From assembly GCF_034931305.1 (NCBI RefSeq), contig NZ_JAYGHY010000009.1, positions 18,284-82,283 on the forward strand: a stretch of 64,000 nt of DNA, read 5' to 3'. The DNA comes from Cyanobium gracile_A. GTDB taxonomy: Bacteria; Cyanobacteriota; Cyanobacteriia; PCC-6307; Cyanobiaceae. The first letter of the stretch is position 1. Every line of letters starts with the position of its first letter. The notes below the pieces were generated by a model, which had not been told where the DNA came from, made no database searches, and worked only from the letters and a program-made list of their open reading frames with translations. Position numbers and translations under genes: made by a program. This document shows, one piece after another, positions 8,673 through 17,569 of this stretch.

Positions 8673-11600
8673 ATGAGCACCACGGCGAGCAACGGCGACA
8701 GGGCAACGGCAGAGGCCCAACAGCTGCTCGAACGGCTCGACCGCCAGATCGAACACGTCGTCCTGCGCCGGCAGCATCCGATCACCGGTCTGCTGCCCGC
8801 CAGCACCGCCAGCACCGTGCACGGCAACTACGGCGACGCCTGGGTGCGGGACTGCGTCTATTCGATCCAATGCGTCTGGGGGCTGTCCCTGGCGCACCGG
8901 CGCCTGCAAGGACCCTGCCGCCGCTCTTTCGAGCTGGAGCAGCGGGTCCTGCAGCTGATGCGGGGCCTGATGCGATCGATGATGCGCCAGTCGGCGAAGG
9001 TGGAGCGTTTCAAGACGAGCCTGGAGCGGCTCGACGCCATCCACGCCAAGTTCGACACGGCCACCGGTGATCCGGTGGTGGCGGACGACGGCTGGGGCCA
9101 TCTGCAGCTCGATGCCACGGCCCTGTTCCTGCTGCAGCTGGCCCAGCTGACCCGCTCGGGACTGGTGATCATTCAGACCAGCCCAGAGCGCGATTTCCTC
9201 CAGAACCTCGTCTACTACGTGGCCCGCGCCTACCGGGTGGCCGACTACGGCATCTGGGAACGGGGCGACAAGGGCAACCACGGCCAGCCGGAGCGCAACG
9301 CCAGCTCGATCGGCCTGGTGAAGGCCGCTCTCGAATCCCTCATCGGGCTGGATCTTTACGGGCCCCATGGCGACGGCAGCAGTTGCCTGACCATTCCCCA
9401 CGACGCCATCGTGCGGCTGCGGCGTGCCCTGCGCGGCCTGCTGCCGCGGGAGTCGGCCAGCAAGGAGGCCGACAGCGCCTGCCTGTCGGTGATCGGCTAC
9501 CCGGCCTGGGCCGTGGAGGATCCGGCCCTGGTGGCGCGCACCCGCGAGAAGATCCGCAGCGAGCTGGCCGGGTCCTACGGCTACAAGCGCTTCCGGCGCG
9601 ACGGCCACCAGACCGTCCTGGAGGACGTCACCCGGCTCCACTACGAGCGGGAGGAACTGGCCCAGTTCGAGCACATCGAGTGCGAATGGCCCCTGTTCCT
9701 GGCCTACGAGCTGATCACGGCCTGCTTCGAGGGCCGCTGGGACGAAGCCCGCCAGTGGCGCCAGCAGCTGGAGGAGCTGAGCGTTCAGGTCGACGGGGAG
9801 GCCCTGCTGCCGGAGCTCTACCTGGTTCCAGCGCGGCTGATCGAGGCCGAGCGGCGCCAACCCGGCAGCCAGATCCGGGTGGCCAACGAGAACGTCCCGC
9901 TGCTCTGGACCCAGAGCCTCACCTGGCTGTCGGATCTGCTGTTGCACGGCCTGATCACCGCCGACGACCTCGATCCCTGTGGCCGTCGCCACCCCAGCCC
10001 CCCGGGGGCCAAGGAGGTGCTGGTGGCCCTGGCTCCCGCCGATGCCAGCGTCGCCGCAGCGCTGGCGGACGCCGGTCTGCCGGTGCAGCTGCTGCCGGCG
10101 GGCGAGACGCCCCCCCTGCGGGTGGCCAGTTCCCGTGAGCTGGCCCGGCGCCTGGCGACGGTGGGCGCCAATGGGCGGCTGGGGCTCTCCGGCCATCCAC
10201 CCGTGCGGATGGAGACCCAGGCGACCGCCAGGCTCTACCGCCACAACGGCGAACTGATCGGCTTCCTGCCGGCGGTGCTGGAGGAGGACACCTTCTACCT
10301 GGCCGACGATGCCCAGGTGCTGGTGGACACGGTGGCCACCGAGGTGCGGGTGCTGCAGCGCCATTGGCGGGGCGATGGAGCCCCCCTGCTGCTCGTGCCG
10401 GTCCACGCCGGCCCCTTCCGCAGGGACCCCGACGCCTTCCTGGACCTGGGCCGTGACCTGCAGCGGGGCCAGCTGGGCTCGGTGCCGGTACGCCTGGTCT
10501 CGCTGGAGGAGCTGGTGCCGCTGGCCAGCCTGATCGACCTGCCGCCCCAGGCCCTGGCCGCCTGCGACCTGGTGCCCGACGGCCACACCCTGCTGCCGGC
10601 CAGCGCCAGTCACCAACCGCTCACCGCCCGCCAGGAACAGGAGCTGGAGGATGTCCCGCTGGCCCATCTGGTCGACCGGCTCTGGAGCAGCCGCTCCCTG
10701 GAGGAGCAGGCGGAGGTGCTGGAACTGCTCAGCCGCCGGCTTGGTCCCAATGCCCGCCTGCAGGGTCCCCGCAGCGGTCCCGGGGTGCGACTGATGGTGT
10801 TGCTGGAGGAGGTTTACCGCCGCGGCCTGGCCGATGCGGACTGGAGTGTGGTGCGCCGCGCCGCCGGGGCCATGGGCCTGGTGCACCCCCAGCTGGAGGA
10901 TGCTCTCACCGATCTGCTGCTGCGCCAGAAGCAGGTGGTGGTGGGCCGCAACTACACCCACGACTCCCTGCTCAGCCAGCCGGAAGGCAGCCTGGCCATC
11001 GCCGCCATGGTGCGCCGCTTCAGTGGCGAGGACGGCCGCGAATGGATGCTCCAGCAGGAGCTGCTGCTGGCCATCGATGCCCTGGCCCGCTCCAACGTGA
11101 ACCTGCTCAGTGGCAGCCTCACCCTGCAGCTGGGCCAGTTCCTGCTCTTGCTCACCAGCGAACTGGCGTCCGAGGCCAACCTCAGCCCCAGTGAAGCCTT
11201 CGAAAGCCTGTGCAGCCTGCCCCCCCACGCCATCCGCCGCCGGCTCCAGGCCGTGCTGGCCGACGTGGAACATGCTCGGGCCTCCCTGCAGCGCAAGGAG
11301 CAGCTGCACCTGCGCGGCCGGGTGCGCTGGAAGGTGCCCGATCCCCTGGCCGAGCTGCCCAAGGATGGCAGCTGGCTGCAGCACCGCATGCGGCTGGGGG
11401 CGCTGCAGCGGGTGCCGAAGGACTTCTACCCGGGCATCTGGGACCTGCTGCACCACTGCCGGGGCCTGGTGATCGGCGACAAGCTGGAGCGACGCAACCG
11501 GCTGGAGAGCGCCCCCCTCCTGCGCGAGAAAACGCCCGGCGAAAAGAACTTCGCCATGTTGGTGGAGCACCTGCTGAGCAAGATCGAAGCCCCGGAATAC

Positions 11601-11903
11601 CGCCGGCTGTGTATCGAAACCCTGCTCACCCTGATGGCCTTCATGGCCGCCAACCCCCAGGTGCAGTTCGACGACGACCTCGCCCTCGACGTGGTGATCG
11701 GCCACGCCGTGCGGGTGGGTTGGCAGCAGTGCCACCCCGAGGTGCCCAGCGACCAGTACGGCCCGCACAAGGCCGAGGCCTGGGATCTCTTCTATCGCTC
11801 CTCCCCCGCCGACTGCCGCCGCTGGCAACTGCTGGCTCTCCAGGAACTGACCGACCGGGAGGTGGTCCCCCTGGACCGGACAAACCGGCGACAGGTGACC
11901 TAG
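8673..11903 (+). CDS. GH15 / phosphorylase-kinase-alpha-like large protein
   Basis: This 1076-residue protein has an N-terminal alpha/alpha-toroid related to glycoside hydrolase 15 and eukaryotic phosphorylase kinase alpha/beta. The region NYGDAWVRDCVYSIQCVWGL lies near residues 50-69, and the conserved YGIWERGDKGNHG stretch near 190-202 contains the candidate catalytic acid. The C-terminal half, after about residue 520, is helical and lacks an obvious named domain. There is no signal peptide, so it is cytosolic and may act in glycogen metabolism or regulation. Its ATG is 80 bases from the divergent glycosyltransferase start and its end overlaps the Gfo/Idh gene by 4 bases. Substrate and activity are not established. 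Confidence 0.85.
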   Translation: MSTTASNGDRATAEAQQLLERLDRQIEHVVLRRQHPITGLLPASTASTVHGNYGDAWVRDCVYSIQCVWGLSLAHRRLQGPCRRSFELEQRVLQLMRGLMRSMMRQSAKVERFKTSLERLDAIHAKFDTATGDPVVADDGWGHLQLDATALFLLQLAQLTRSGLVIIQTSPERDFLQNLVYYVARAYRVADYGIWERGDKGNHGQPERNASSIGLVKAALESLIGLDLYGPHGDGSSCLTIPHDAIVRLRRALRGLLPRESASKEADSACLSVIGYPAWAVEDPALVARTREKIRSELAGSYGYKRFRRDGHQTVLEDVTRLHYEREELAQFEHIECEWPLFLAYELITACFEGRWDEARQWRQQLEELSVQVDGEALLPELYLVPARLIEAERRQPGSQIRVANENVPLLWTQSLTWLSDLLLHGLITADDLDPCGRRHPSPPGAKEVLVALAPADASVAAALADAGLPVQLLPAGETPPLRVASSRELARRLATVGANGRLGLSGHPPVRMETQATARLYRHNGELIGFLPAVLEEDTFYLADDAQVLVDTVATEVRVLQRHWRGDGAPLLLVPVHAGPFRRDPDAFLDLGRDLQRGQLGSVPVRLVSLEELVPLASLIDLPPQALAACDLVPDGHTLLPASASHQPLTARQEQELEDVPLAHLVDRLWSSRSLEEQAEVLELLSRRLGPNARLQGPRSGPGVRLMVLLEEVYRRGLADADWSVVRRAAGAMGLVHPQLEDALTDLLLRQKQVVVGRNYTHDSLLSQPEGSLAIAAMVRRFSGEDGREWMLQQELLLAIDALARSNVNLLSGSLTLQLGQFLLLLTSELASEANLSPSEAFESLCSLPPHAIRRRLQAVLADVEHARASLQRKEQLHLRGRVRWKVPDPLAELPKDGSWLQHRMRLGALQRVPKDFYPGIWDLLHHCRGLVIGDKLERRNRLESAPLLREKTPGEKNFAMLVEHLLSKIEAPEYRRLCIETLLTLMAFMAANPQVQFDDDLALDVVIGHAVRVGWQQCHPEVPSDQYGPHKAEAWDLFYRSSPADCRRWQLLALQELTDREVVPLDRTNRRQVT

Positions 11904-12892
11904 ATCGGGGCCTCCAGGGCCATGCAGAGGTTGGGCTGCTCGACACATTGCTCGATCAGGTCGGCCAGCTGCAGCGCCCGCGAGGCCTGAAGGCCATCAA
12001 CAGCTGGGGTTTCCCGGCCCCGCACGCACTGGAGGAAGTGCTCAAGCTCGGCGTAAAGGGGTTCGATCGAGGTGGTGCTCACCTCCTCGATGAAGCCGTC
12101 GTTGCGGTAGAGCAGCTCGCCGTGGTCGGCGCTCACCGACTCATGGGAGCGCCTGTGGATGCGCAGATTGCGGTTGAGGAAATCCGTCTCCATCAGGCTG
12201 CTGCGGCAGTGGGCGCTGAGGCTGCGGATCTTGCGGTGGGCCATCTTGCTGGCGGTGAGGCTGGCCACCACGCCGTTGGCAAAGCCGAGGGTGGCATTGA
12301 CGTAATCGATCGGGCCATCGGAGCTTCGGCCCCCGGCCGCCGCCAGACGCACCACCGGGGAGGCGGCCAGCTCGAGCACCAGATCGATGTCGTGGATCAT
12401 CAGGTCGAGCACCACCGAGACATCGTTGGCCCGGTCGGCGTTGGGGCTGTGGCGCCGTGCCTCGAGCACCACCACCTCTTCGTTCGCCACCACCCGCAGC
12501 AGCTCACGGAAGGCGGGGTTGAAGCGCTCGATGTGGCCCACCTGCAGCAAGCGACCAGCGGTTTCGGCAGCGCGGATCAGATCAGCCGCCTCCTCCTGGG
12601 TGGCGGCGATCGGCTTCTCGATCAGCACGTGCACCCCGGCCTGCAGGCAGGTCATGCCGACCCGGTGGTGCAGCAGGGTGGGAACGGCGATGCAGACGGC
12701 CTCGACCTCACCCAGCAGGTCCTCGTAGGTGGGGAACCAGCGGCAATCGAACTGCTCGACCGCCAGACGGCCGCGGGCTTCGTCGGGATCGGCGACACCC
12801 ACCAGTTCGGCGTCCCGCAGCAGACTCAGCACCCGGGCGTGGTGCCAGCCCATGTTGCCGATGCCGATGACACCCACGCGCACTGGGTTCAT
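11900..12892 (-). CDS. Gfo/Idh/MocA family NAD(P)-dependent oxidoreductase
   Basis: The 330-residue protein has an N-terminal Rossmann fold with GVIGIGNMG at 7-15 and the family's EKP motif at 92-94, whose Lys usually takes part in catalysis. A C-terminal alpha/beta domain contains IHDIDLVLEL with a likely catalytic Asp/His. Relatives oxidise nucleotide sugars (UDP-GlcNAc or UDP-GlcNAcA 3-dehydrogenases) or free sugars. The GT26 gene 3.3 kb away makes a sugar-nucleotide role plausible but unproven. The downstream end overlaps the GH15-like gene by 4 bases and the CBS-domain membrane gene lies 35 bases upstream on the same strand. Confidence 0.88.
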   Translation of the reverse strand: MNPVRVGVIGIGNMGWHHARVLSLLRDAELVGVADPDEARGRLAVEQFDCRWFPTYEDLLGEVEAVCIAVPTLLHHRVGMTCLQAGVHVLIEKPIAATQEEAADLIRAAETAGRLLQVGHIERFNPAFRELLRVVANEEVVVLEARRHSPNADRANDVSVVLDLMIHDIDLVLELAASPVVRLAAAGGRSSDGPIDYVNATLGFANGVVASLTASKMAHRKIRSLSAHCRSSLMETDFLNRNLRIHRRSHESVSADHGELLYRNDGFIEEVSTTSIEPLYAELEHFLQCVRGRETPAVDGLQASRALQLADLIEQCVEQPNLCMALEAPI

Positions 12893-12927
12893 GGCAGGGG
12901 CGGTGCAAGTGGGCGCATTATCGATGA

Positions 12928-14202
12928 TCAGGTTCCTTCCATGCTGGCGAGGGTGATCTGCACCCGCTCGATGCGGGGGCCGTCCATGGTGAGCACATCG
13001 ATGCGGACGCCGTGCCAGCTGAGGCCTTCCCCAGGGGCAGGGATGTGCTGCAGCCGCTCCAGCACGAACCCGGCCAGGGTGTGATGGCCGTCCGCCTCGG
13101 GCAGCTGCAGGCCCAGCTGGCGATTGAGTTCGACGATCTCCAGATCACCCGCGGCCGACCAGGTGCCGTCGGCGAGTTGCAGCAGATCCTGGGCCGTTTC
13201 CAGGGGGTTGTCGTCCTCACCCACGATCTCGCCGGTGAGGTCGGAGACGGTGACCAGGCCCTCGGTGCCGCCGTGCTCATCGACGACGACCAGCAGGGGC
13301 TGGCCACTGCGGATCAGGGGCAGCAGGTCGGCCAGCGAGGCACTTTCCTGCACCTGGGCCACCGGCAGGATCCAGGGCGCCAGCGGGGTTTCGGGGCGCA
13401 GCAGGCCCCTGGCGATGGGCTCGGCCAACCGCCGCAGGTCAAGCAGGCCCCGCACGTCATCGAGGGAGCTGCCGATCACCGGGAAGCGGGCGTGCTGGCT
13501 GGCGTGCACCGATTCCATCATCTCGGCGAAGGTGACATCAACCGGCAGGGTGACCATGCCGGAGCGCGGCATCATCACCTCCCGCACCAGGGTGTCCCGC
13601 AGGGAGAACACCCCCTCGAGGATGCTGCGCTCGTCGGGCATCAGGCCCGTAACGCTGCCGCTCTCAATCAGCGTCTCCAGCTCGCCGGCTGAGAGCACCG
13701 GTACGAGCTCATCCCAGTTGCGTGGCAACCCCAGCAGCCGGAGCAGGCCCCCGCTGAAACGCTCGATCAGCAGCAGCAACGGCGCCAGGGTGCGGGTGAG
13801 CGACTCCAGCGGCGGCGCCAGCCGCAGGGCCGAGCCTTCCGGGCGGTGGAGCACCCAGGCCTTGGGCACCAGACCCCCGAGCAGGGTGGCCAGCAGGGCC
13901 AGCATCAGGAAGACGCCGGCATCGATCCAGGCCTGTTCGGGCCAGCCCATCCAGCGGGCCACCTGCTCCGCCAGGCCGCGGGCCAGCCAGCCCATGGCCA
14001 GCAACGCCAGCACCAGGCCCAGCTGGGTGGCCACCAGGACCGTCCGCATCCGGTGCTGCAGTCGGGCCACCGAACGGGCCCCGGGCTCCTGGGCCTCCTC
14101 CAGTTGCTGGACCCGGCTGGGGCGCAGACGAATCAGCGCAAGCTCCCCGGCAGCGAAGAAGGCCAGCAGGGCCAACAGGATCGCCAGGACCAGGAAGCGC
14201 AT
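12928..14202 (-). CDS. CNNM/HlyC-CorC family membrane protein with CBS pair
   Basis: This 424-residue protein has the order of the hemolysin/CorC (CNNM) family. A DUF21 membrane domain with three to four helices covers residues 1-140, two CBS repeats cover about 195-320 (one includes LREVMMPRSGMVTL-like sequence), and a CorC_HlyC FAD-like domain lies at about 340-424. Members are linked to Mg2+/Co2+ export or homeostasis through nucleotide sensing by the CBS pair. It is probably co-transcribed with the Gfo/Idh gene 35 bases downstream. The name hemolysin is historical and does not imply a toxin. Confidence 0.9.
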   Translation of the reverse strand: MRFLVLAILLALLAFFAAGELALIRLRPSRVQQLEEAQEPGARSVARLQHRMRTVLVATQLGLVLALLAMGWLARGLAEQVARWMGWPEQAWIDAGVFLMLALLATLLGGLVPKAWVLHRPEGSALRLAPPLESLTRTLAPLLLLIERFSGGLLRLLGLPRNWDELVPVLSAGELETLIESGSVTGLMPDERSILEGVFSLRDTLVREVMMPRSGMVTLPVDVTFAEMMESVHASQHARFPVIGSSLDDVRGLLDLRRLAEPIARGLLRPETPLAPWILPVAQVQESASLADLLPLIRSGQPLLVVVDEHGGTEGLVTVSDLTGEIVGEDDNPLETAQDLLQLADGTWSAAGDLEIVELNRQLGLQLPEADGHHTLAGFVLERLQHIPAPGEGLSWHGVRIDVLTMDGPRIERVQITLASMEGT

Positions 14203-14244
14203 CGGTGGGGAGAGTTGAAAGCAGGTTAGGCCCCGCCGGCGGGC

Positions 14245-14451
14245 TCACTCCTCGCCGCCTTCGCCGCCCTCACCGCCTTCGTTCTTGCTGCCCCCGTCCG
14301 GAGCTTCTGCTGCCGGCTTGTCCTGGGCAGGGGCGCTGAGGCCATTCTCGCCGCCCTCCTGATCCTTCGACGCGGGGGCCTGGCCGCAGCCCATGGTGGC
14401 CGTGATCAGACCTGTGGTGACCAGAAACAGGGCAACGCTCGAGCGGGCCAT
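14245..14451 (-). CDS. Small exported low-complexity protein
   Basis: This 68-residue protein starts with a signal-like segment (ARSSVALFLVTTGLITATMGC). The Cys at residue 22 could be a lipidation site, though TMGC is a poor lipobox. The mature part is Ala/Pro/Lys/Glu-rich and ends in a GGEGGEGGEE repeat, so it is probably disordered and acidic in the periplasm. It sits upstream of, and in line with, the CBS-domain membrane gene (42 bases) and is divergent from the dioxygenase gene. No family is recognised. Confidence 0.6.
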   Translation of the reverse strand: MARSSVALFLVTTGLITATMGCGQAPASKDQEGGENGLSAPAQDKPAAEAPDGGSKNEGGEGGEGGEE

Positions 14452-14537
14452 GGCAAAACTTCGAGGTGGAAGCGATTGTGCCGCAGCGCCGCCGCGACGC
14501 CCGATCCGATGCCACGGTGGCCTCTGACCACTCGGCC

Positions 14538-15212
14538 ATGGGACGCATGCACTTCCGTCTCGAACCGCTGCTGAGCGACGGCCAGGTGGAGGAACTTCGC
14601 CTGGCCCTGCTGGCGGCGGACGCCCCCTGGCGGGACGGGGCCGAAACGGCCGGATGGCACGCCCGCGGGGTGAAACGCAATCGCCAGCTCGATCCCAGCT
14701 CCGCCCTGCACCAGACCCTCGCCTCCGCCCTCAGCGGCCACCTGCTCCAGCATCCGCTGCTGCAGGCCGCGGCCCTGCCGGTGCAGCTGCACAACCTGCG
14801 CTTCAGCCGCTGCGGTGTCGGCGAGGGCTATGGCCGCCACGTCGACAACGCCTACATGGCCGGCGGCCGCTCCGATCTCTCCTTCACCCTGTTCCTCAGC
14901 GCGCCCGACCACTACCGGGGCGGTGATCTGGTGCTGGAGGACCCGGGCGACGAACGCAGCGTCAGGCTGCCGGCGGGCCATGCCCTGGTGTATCCGAGCT
15001 CCCTGCTGCATCGGGTGGAGCCGGTGACCTGGGGCGAACGGCTGGTGGCCGTGGGCTGGATCCAGAGCCGGGTGCGCCGCAGCGACAGACGCGAACTGCT
15101 GTTCGAACTCGACACCGCCCGCCGTGCCCTGTTCCAGCAGCAAGGGAAGAACGACATCTTCGACCTGCTCACCCGCACCTACACCAACCTGCTGCGGATG
15201 TGGGGGGAGTGA
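14538..15212 (+). CDS. PKHD-type Fe(II)/2-oxoglutarate-dependent hydroxylase
   Basis: The protein belongs to the PiuC/PKHX family of non-haem iron oxygenases. From ATG 14538 it has 224 residues, with iron ligands H101 and D103 (GRHVDNAYM), the distal His H158 (SSLLHRV) and the 2-oxoglutarate-binding Arg near R168. A longer frame starts at 14466, only 15 bases from the divergent small gene, leaving no promoter room. The starts at 14538 or 14547 are therefore favoured. Relatives are often iron-regulated, but the substrate is unknown and no Fur box was identified. A tRNA gene follows on the other strand. Confidence 0.9.
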   Translation: MGRMHFRLEPLLSDGQVEELRLALLAADAPWRDGAETAGWHARGVKRNRQLDPSSALHQTLASALSGHLLQHPLLQAAALPVQLHNLRFSRCGVGEGYGRHVDNAYMAGGRSDLSFTLFLSAPDHYRGGDLVLEDPGDERSVRLPAGHALVYPSSLLHRVEPVTWGERLVAVGWIQSRVRRSDRRELLFELDTARRALFQQQGKNDIFDLLTRTYTNLLRMWGE

Positions 15213-15218
15213 GGGGCA

Positions 15219-15291
15219 TGGGGGTCCCGGGGATCGAACCCGGCTAAGGCGAATTATGAGTTCGCTGCATTCACCAGATTGCTAGACCCCC
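15219..15291 (-). tRNA. tRNA with CAU anticodon, probably tRNA-Ile2
   Basis: On the minus strand a 73-nt cloverleaf is complete. The acceptor stem GGGGGTC pairs with GACCCCC, the anticodon stem GCGAA/TTCGC encloses loop CTCATAA, and the T arm CCGGG/CCCGG encloses TTCGATC. Base 73 is A and no CCA is encoded. The CAU anticodon could mean Met, but the start is not the C1-mismatched initiator type. The CTCATAA loop matches what is known of tRNA-Ile2, whose C34 is changed to lysidine by TilS to read AUA. I favour Ile2 over elongator Met at moderate confidence. Confidence 0.85.
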
Positions 15292-15321
15292 TGACACCGC
15301 CTGGCCGGCGGCCGTGACTGT

Positions 15322-15861
15322 TTACCAGAGACCCCGAATCGGCGGGGTCCAGGTGGTGCTGGCTGGCGGGCTGACGTAGGTGGGGCCGGCCCCCGCACCA
15401 AGGCTGCTGCTGAAGCCGTTGGTGATGTCGGAGGTGCGCAGGGGCATCAGGCGGCTCTGATCGGTGAGCATCACCGAGGCGGTGTTCTCGACGGCGGTGC
15501 CATCCCAGATGATGTTCTGATCAGGGAAACCGAAGGCGACGATCTTTCCTCCATCCCTGCCGGGGATGGAGAGACCCAGTGGATCGGTGATCTGATGCAG
15601 CAGATTGACGCCCTGGGCAAAGGGCGCGGAAAAGCTGTAGAAGCGATGCTCCATCAGCTCGGGAGCCGAGCGGGTCACGCCGCAACGGGTGACCTCCACC
15701 GGACCGGAGCCGGCCGAGGCAGGCCTGGGCGCTTCAAGGGTGGTGGTGCACAGCACCGGTCCGGCGAAGGCAGGGGCCAGGAAAGAAACCGCAGCGAACG
15801 GCACCAGGGCCGACAGAGGTGCGGCGAGGACGGCGGGCACTGCCAGGATCGATGCTGTCAT
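15322..15861 (-). CDS. Exported protein of unknown function
   Basis: This 179-residue protein has an N-terminal signal peptide, with a hydrophobic Ala/Val/Leu stretch up to an AFA-type cleavage site near residue 33. The mature part has two Cys (CTTTLEAP and TRCGVTRS), possibly a disulphide, and a Pro/Gly/Thr-rich tail. It is likely periplasmic or secreted. I do not recognise a family. The tRNA gene lies 30 bases beyond its stop and it is divergent from pyrE. Confidence 0.7.
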   Translation of the reverse strand: MTASILAVPAVLAAPLSALVPFAAVSFLAPAFAGPVLCTTTLEAPRPASAGSGPVEVTRCGVTRSAPELMEHRFYSFSAPFAQGVNLLHQITDPLGLSIPGRDGGKIVAFGFPDQNIIWDGTAVENTASVMLTDQSRLMPLRTSDITNGFSSSLGAGAGPTYVSPPASTTWTPPIRGLW

Positions 15862-15977
15862 GGGGTCATAGGCCCCAGCTACGGGGCGATTTGCACGCAG
15901 GTTAGCGACCTCTGACGCACTTCACCATCGCTTCCCAGCCGCACCAGCCGCCGCCTCACCACGATCCGCCACCACCG

Positions 15978-16571
15978 ATGGTCTCCCTGCCCTCCAGCAC
16001 CAGCCAACAGCGTTCCGCCCTGCTCGCCCTGCTGGCGGAGCGGGCCTACCGGCTGGGCGACTTCACGCTGGCCTCGGGCCGCCGCAGCGAGCATTACGTC
16101 AACTGCAAACCGGTGAGCCTGAGCGGCATCGGCCTGGCCCTGCTGGGCCTGCTGATGCTGGAGCAGGTGGAGGCGGAGGCCAGCGCGGTGGCGGGGCTGA
16201 CCCTGGGGGCCGATCCCCTGGTGAGTGCGGTGGCCCTCCAGGCCGCACTGGCCGGCCGCGACCTCGATGCCCTGATCGTGCGCAAGGAGGCCAAGGGCCA
16301 TGGCACCGGCGCCTGGCTCGAAGGCCCCCTGCCGCCGGCCGGATCCCGGATCACGGTCCTGGAGGACGTGGTGACGACCGGCGGCTCGGCCCTCAAGGCC
16401 GTCACCCAGCTGCAGGAAGCGGGCTATGCGGTAAGCCGGGTCGTGGCGATCGTGGACCGCCAGGAAGGTGGGGCGGAGGCGATGCAGGACGCCGGCCTTG
16501 ACCTGCGCAGCCTGTTCCTGCTCGAGGAGGTGGCCGCCACGGCCGCCGGGCTGCACGGCGCGGCAGGCTGA
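15978..16571 (+). CDS. pyrE: Orotate phosphoribosyltransferase
   Basis: PyrE joins orotate to PRPP to give OMP in pyrimidine synthesis. The 197 residues show the substrate loop FTLASGRRSEHYVNCK near residues 30-45, the basic catalytic loop with VRKEAKGHG near 100, and the PRPP-binding motif VLEDVVTTGGS near 129-139. Length fits the bacterial family. It is followed after 20 bases by ygfZ in the same direction, so the two are probably one transcript. Confidence 0.96.
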   Translation: MVSLPSSTSQQRSALLALLAERAYRLGDFTLASGRRSEHYVNCKPVSLSGIGLALLGLLMLEQVEAEASAVAGLTLGADPLVSAVALQAALAGRDLDALIVRKEAKGHGTGAWLEGPLPPAGSRITVLEDVVTTGGSALKAVTQLQEAGYAVSRVVAIVDRQEGGAEAMQDAGLDLRSLFLLEEVAATAAGLHGAAG

Positions 16572-16591
16572 ATCCCGCCCCAAGCGACGCC

Positions 16592-17569
16592 ATGACCTCC
16601 TCTTCCTTGCCGACGTCTGCCGCGGCCGATCCCTGGGACTGGACGCCACCGGTCCTGAGTCGGTGGTCGCAGCCGGTGGGGCTGCTGCGTCTCGACGGTC
16701 CCGACACCTTGCGGGTGCTGCACGGCCAGACCAGCCAGGCGCTCGAAGCGGCCCGACCGGGCCAGTGGCTCGGCACCTGCTGCATCGGCCCCACGGCCCG
16801 CCTGGGGGCGGTGGCGGAGGTGCTGGTGGATGCCGATGGGGCCTGGCTGGTGATCGTCGATGGGGATCCCGAGGCCGTGCGCCTCGCCCTTGACCGGGTG
16901 CTGTTCCCTGCCGACAAGGTGCGGCTGGGGCCGGTGACTGCAGCCACCCTGCACCAGCCGCTGGGATCGGCTGGGCCGGACGCCACACCCACCGGGACCT
17001 GGGCGCCGCTGGCTGGATCATCGGGCTGGCAGCTGGGGGACGCCCTGCTGCTGCCGGCGGATGCGCCTCTGCCGGCCTGGCTGGCGGAGCGGAGCCCCCT
17101 GGAGCCGCAGGAGGCGGAACGCTGGCGGCTCCAGCAGGGCCTGCCGGCGGCGCCGGGGGAGATCAACGGGGACACCAACCCGTTTGAACTGGGGCTGGCC
17201 GCGCGGGTGAGCCTGACCAAAGGCTGCTACGTGGGCCAGGAGACCCTCGCCAAGCTCGCCACCTACGACGGTGTGAAGCAGCAACTACGGCGCTGGCAGG
17301 CCACGGCTTTCCCAGCCGAGGCCGTCGCCGTCGGCACCCCCCTGCGCGACGAGACGGGGGGCCGCGCCGGAGTGATCACCTCCAGCCTGAAATTCCCCGC
17401 AGACCAGGGGTGGATCGGCCTGGCCCTGGTGCGCCGGGCCTGGCTGCAGGAACCCGCGCTGCTGGCAGGCGATGCAGCCAACGCCCGGCTGCGGCTCTCG
17501 CTGCCGGCGGCGTTTCAGTCGCCACCGGTCGGGGCGGGGGGCGGTGGAGGGGGCGGTAAGGCGTCCTGA
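16592..17569 (+). CDS. ygfZ: YgfZ/GcvT-domain folate-binding protein
   Basis: YgfZ-type proteins bind tetrahydrofolate and support certain Fe-S enzymes, including those that modify tRNA. The family signature K-G-C-Y-x-G-Q-E is present, with Cys at residue 212, in a 325-residue protein of normal length. An N-terminal GcvT-like fold precedes it and the C-terminus ends in a Gly-rich tail (GGGGGGGKAS). The gene follows pyrE closely. Its last 55 bases overlap the 3' end of the nuclease gene on the other strand, so the low-complexity tails of both proteins are encoded by the same DNA. Confidence 0.92.
   Translation: MTSSSLPTSAAADPWDWTPPVLSRWSQPVGLLRLDGPDTLRVLHGQTSQALEAARPGQWLGTCCIGPTARLGAVAEVLVDADGAWLVIVDGDPEAVRLALDRVLFPADKVRLGPVTAATLHQPLGSAGPDATPTGTWAPLAGSSGWQLGDALLLPADAPLPAWLAERSPLEPQEAERWRLQQGLPAAPGEINGDTNPFELGLAARVSLTKGCYVGQETLAKLATYDGVKQQLRRWQATAFPAEAVAVGTPLRDETGGRAGVITSSLKFPADQGWIGLALVRRAWLQEPALLAGDAANARLRLSLPAAFQSPPVGAGGGGGGGKAS

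Noticed and set aside
8538..11948. 1136-codon open frame on the minus strand opposite the GH15-like gene
   Set aside because: It is rich in Gln/His/Gly/Leu with no domain, lies fully antisense to a gene with clear family motifs, and is a typical shadow frame of GC-rich DNA.
12928..14202. Hemolysin-type name suggesting a toxin
   Set aside because: The domain order is that of CNNM/CorC ion-homeostasis membrane proteins; the name is historical.
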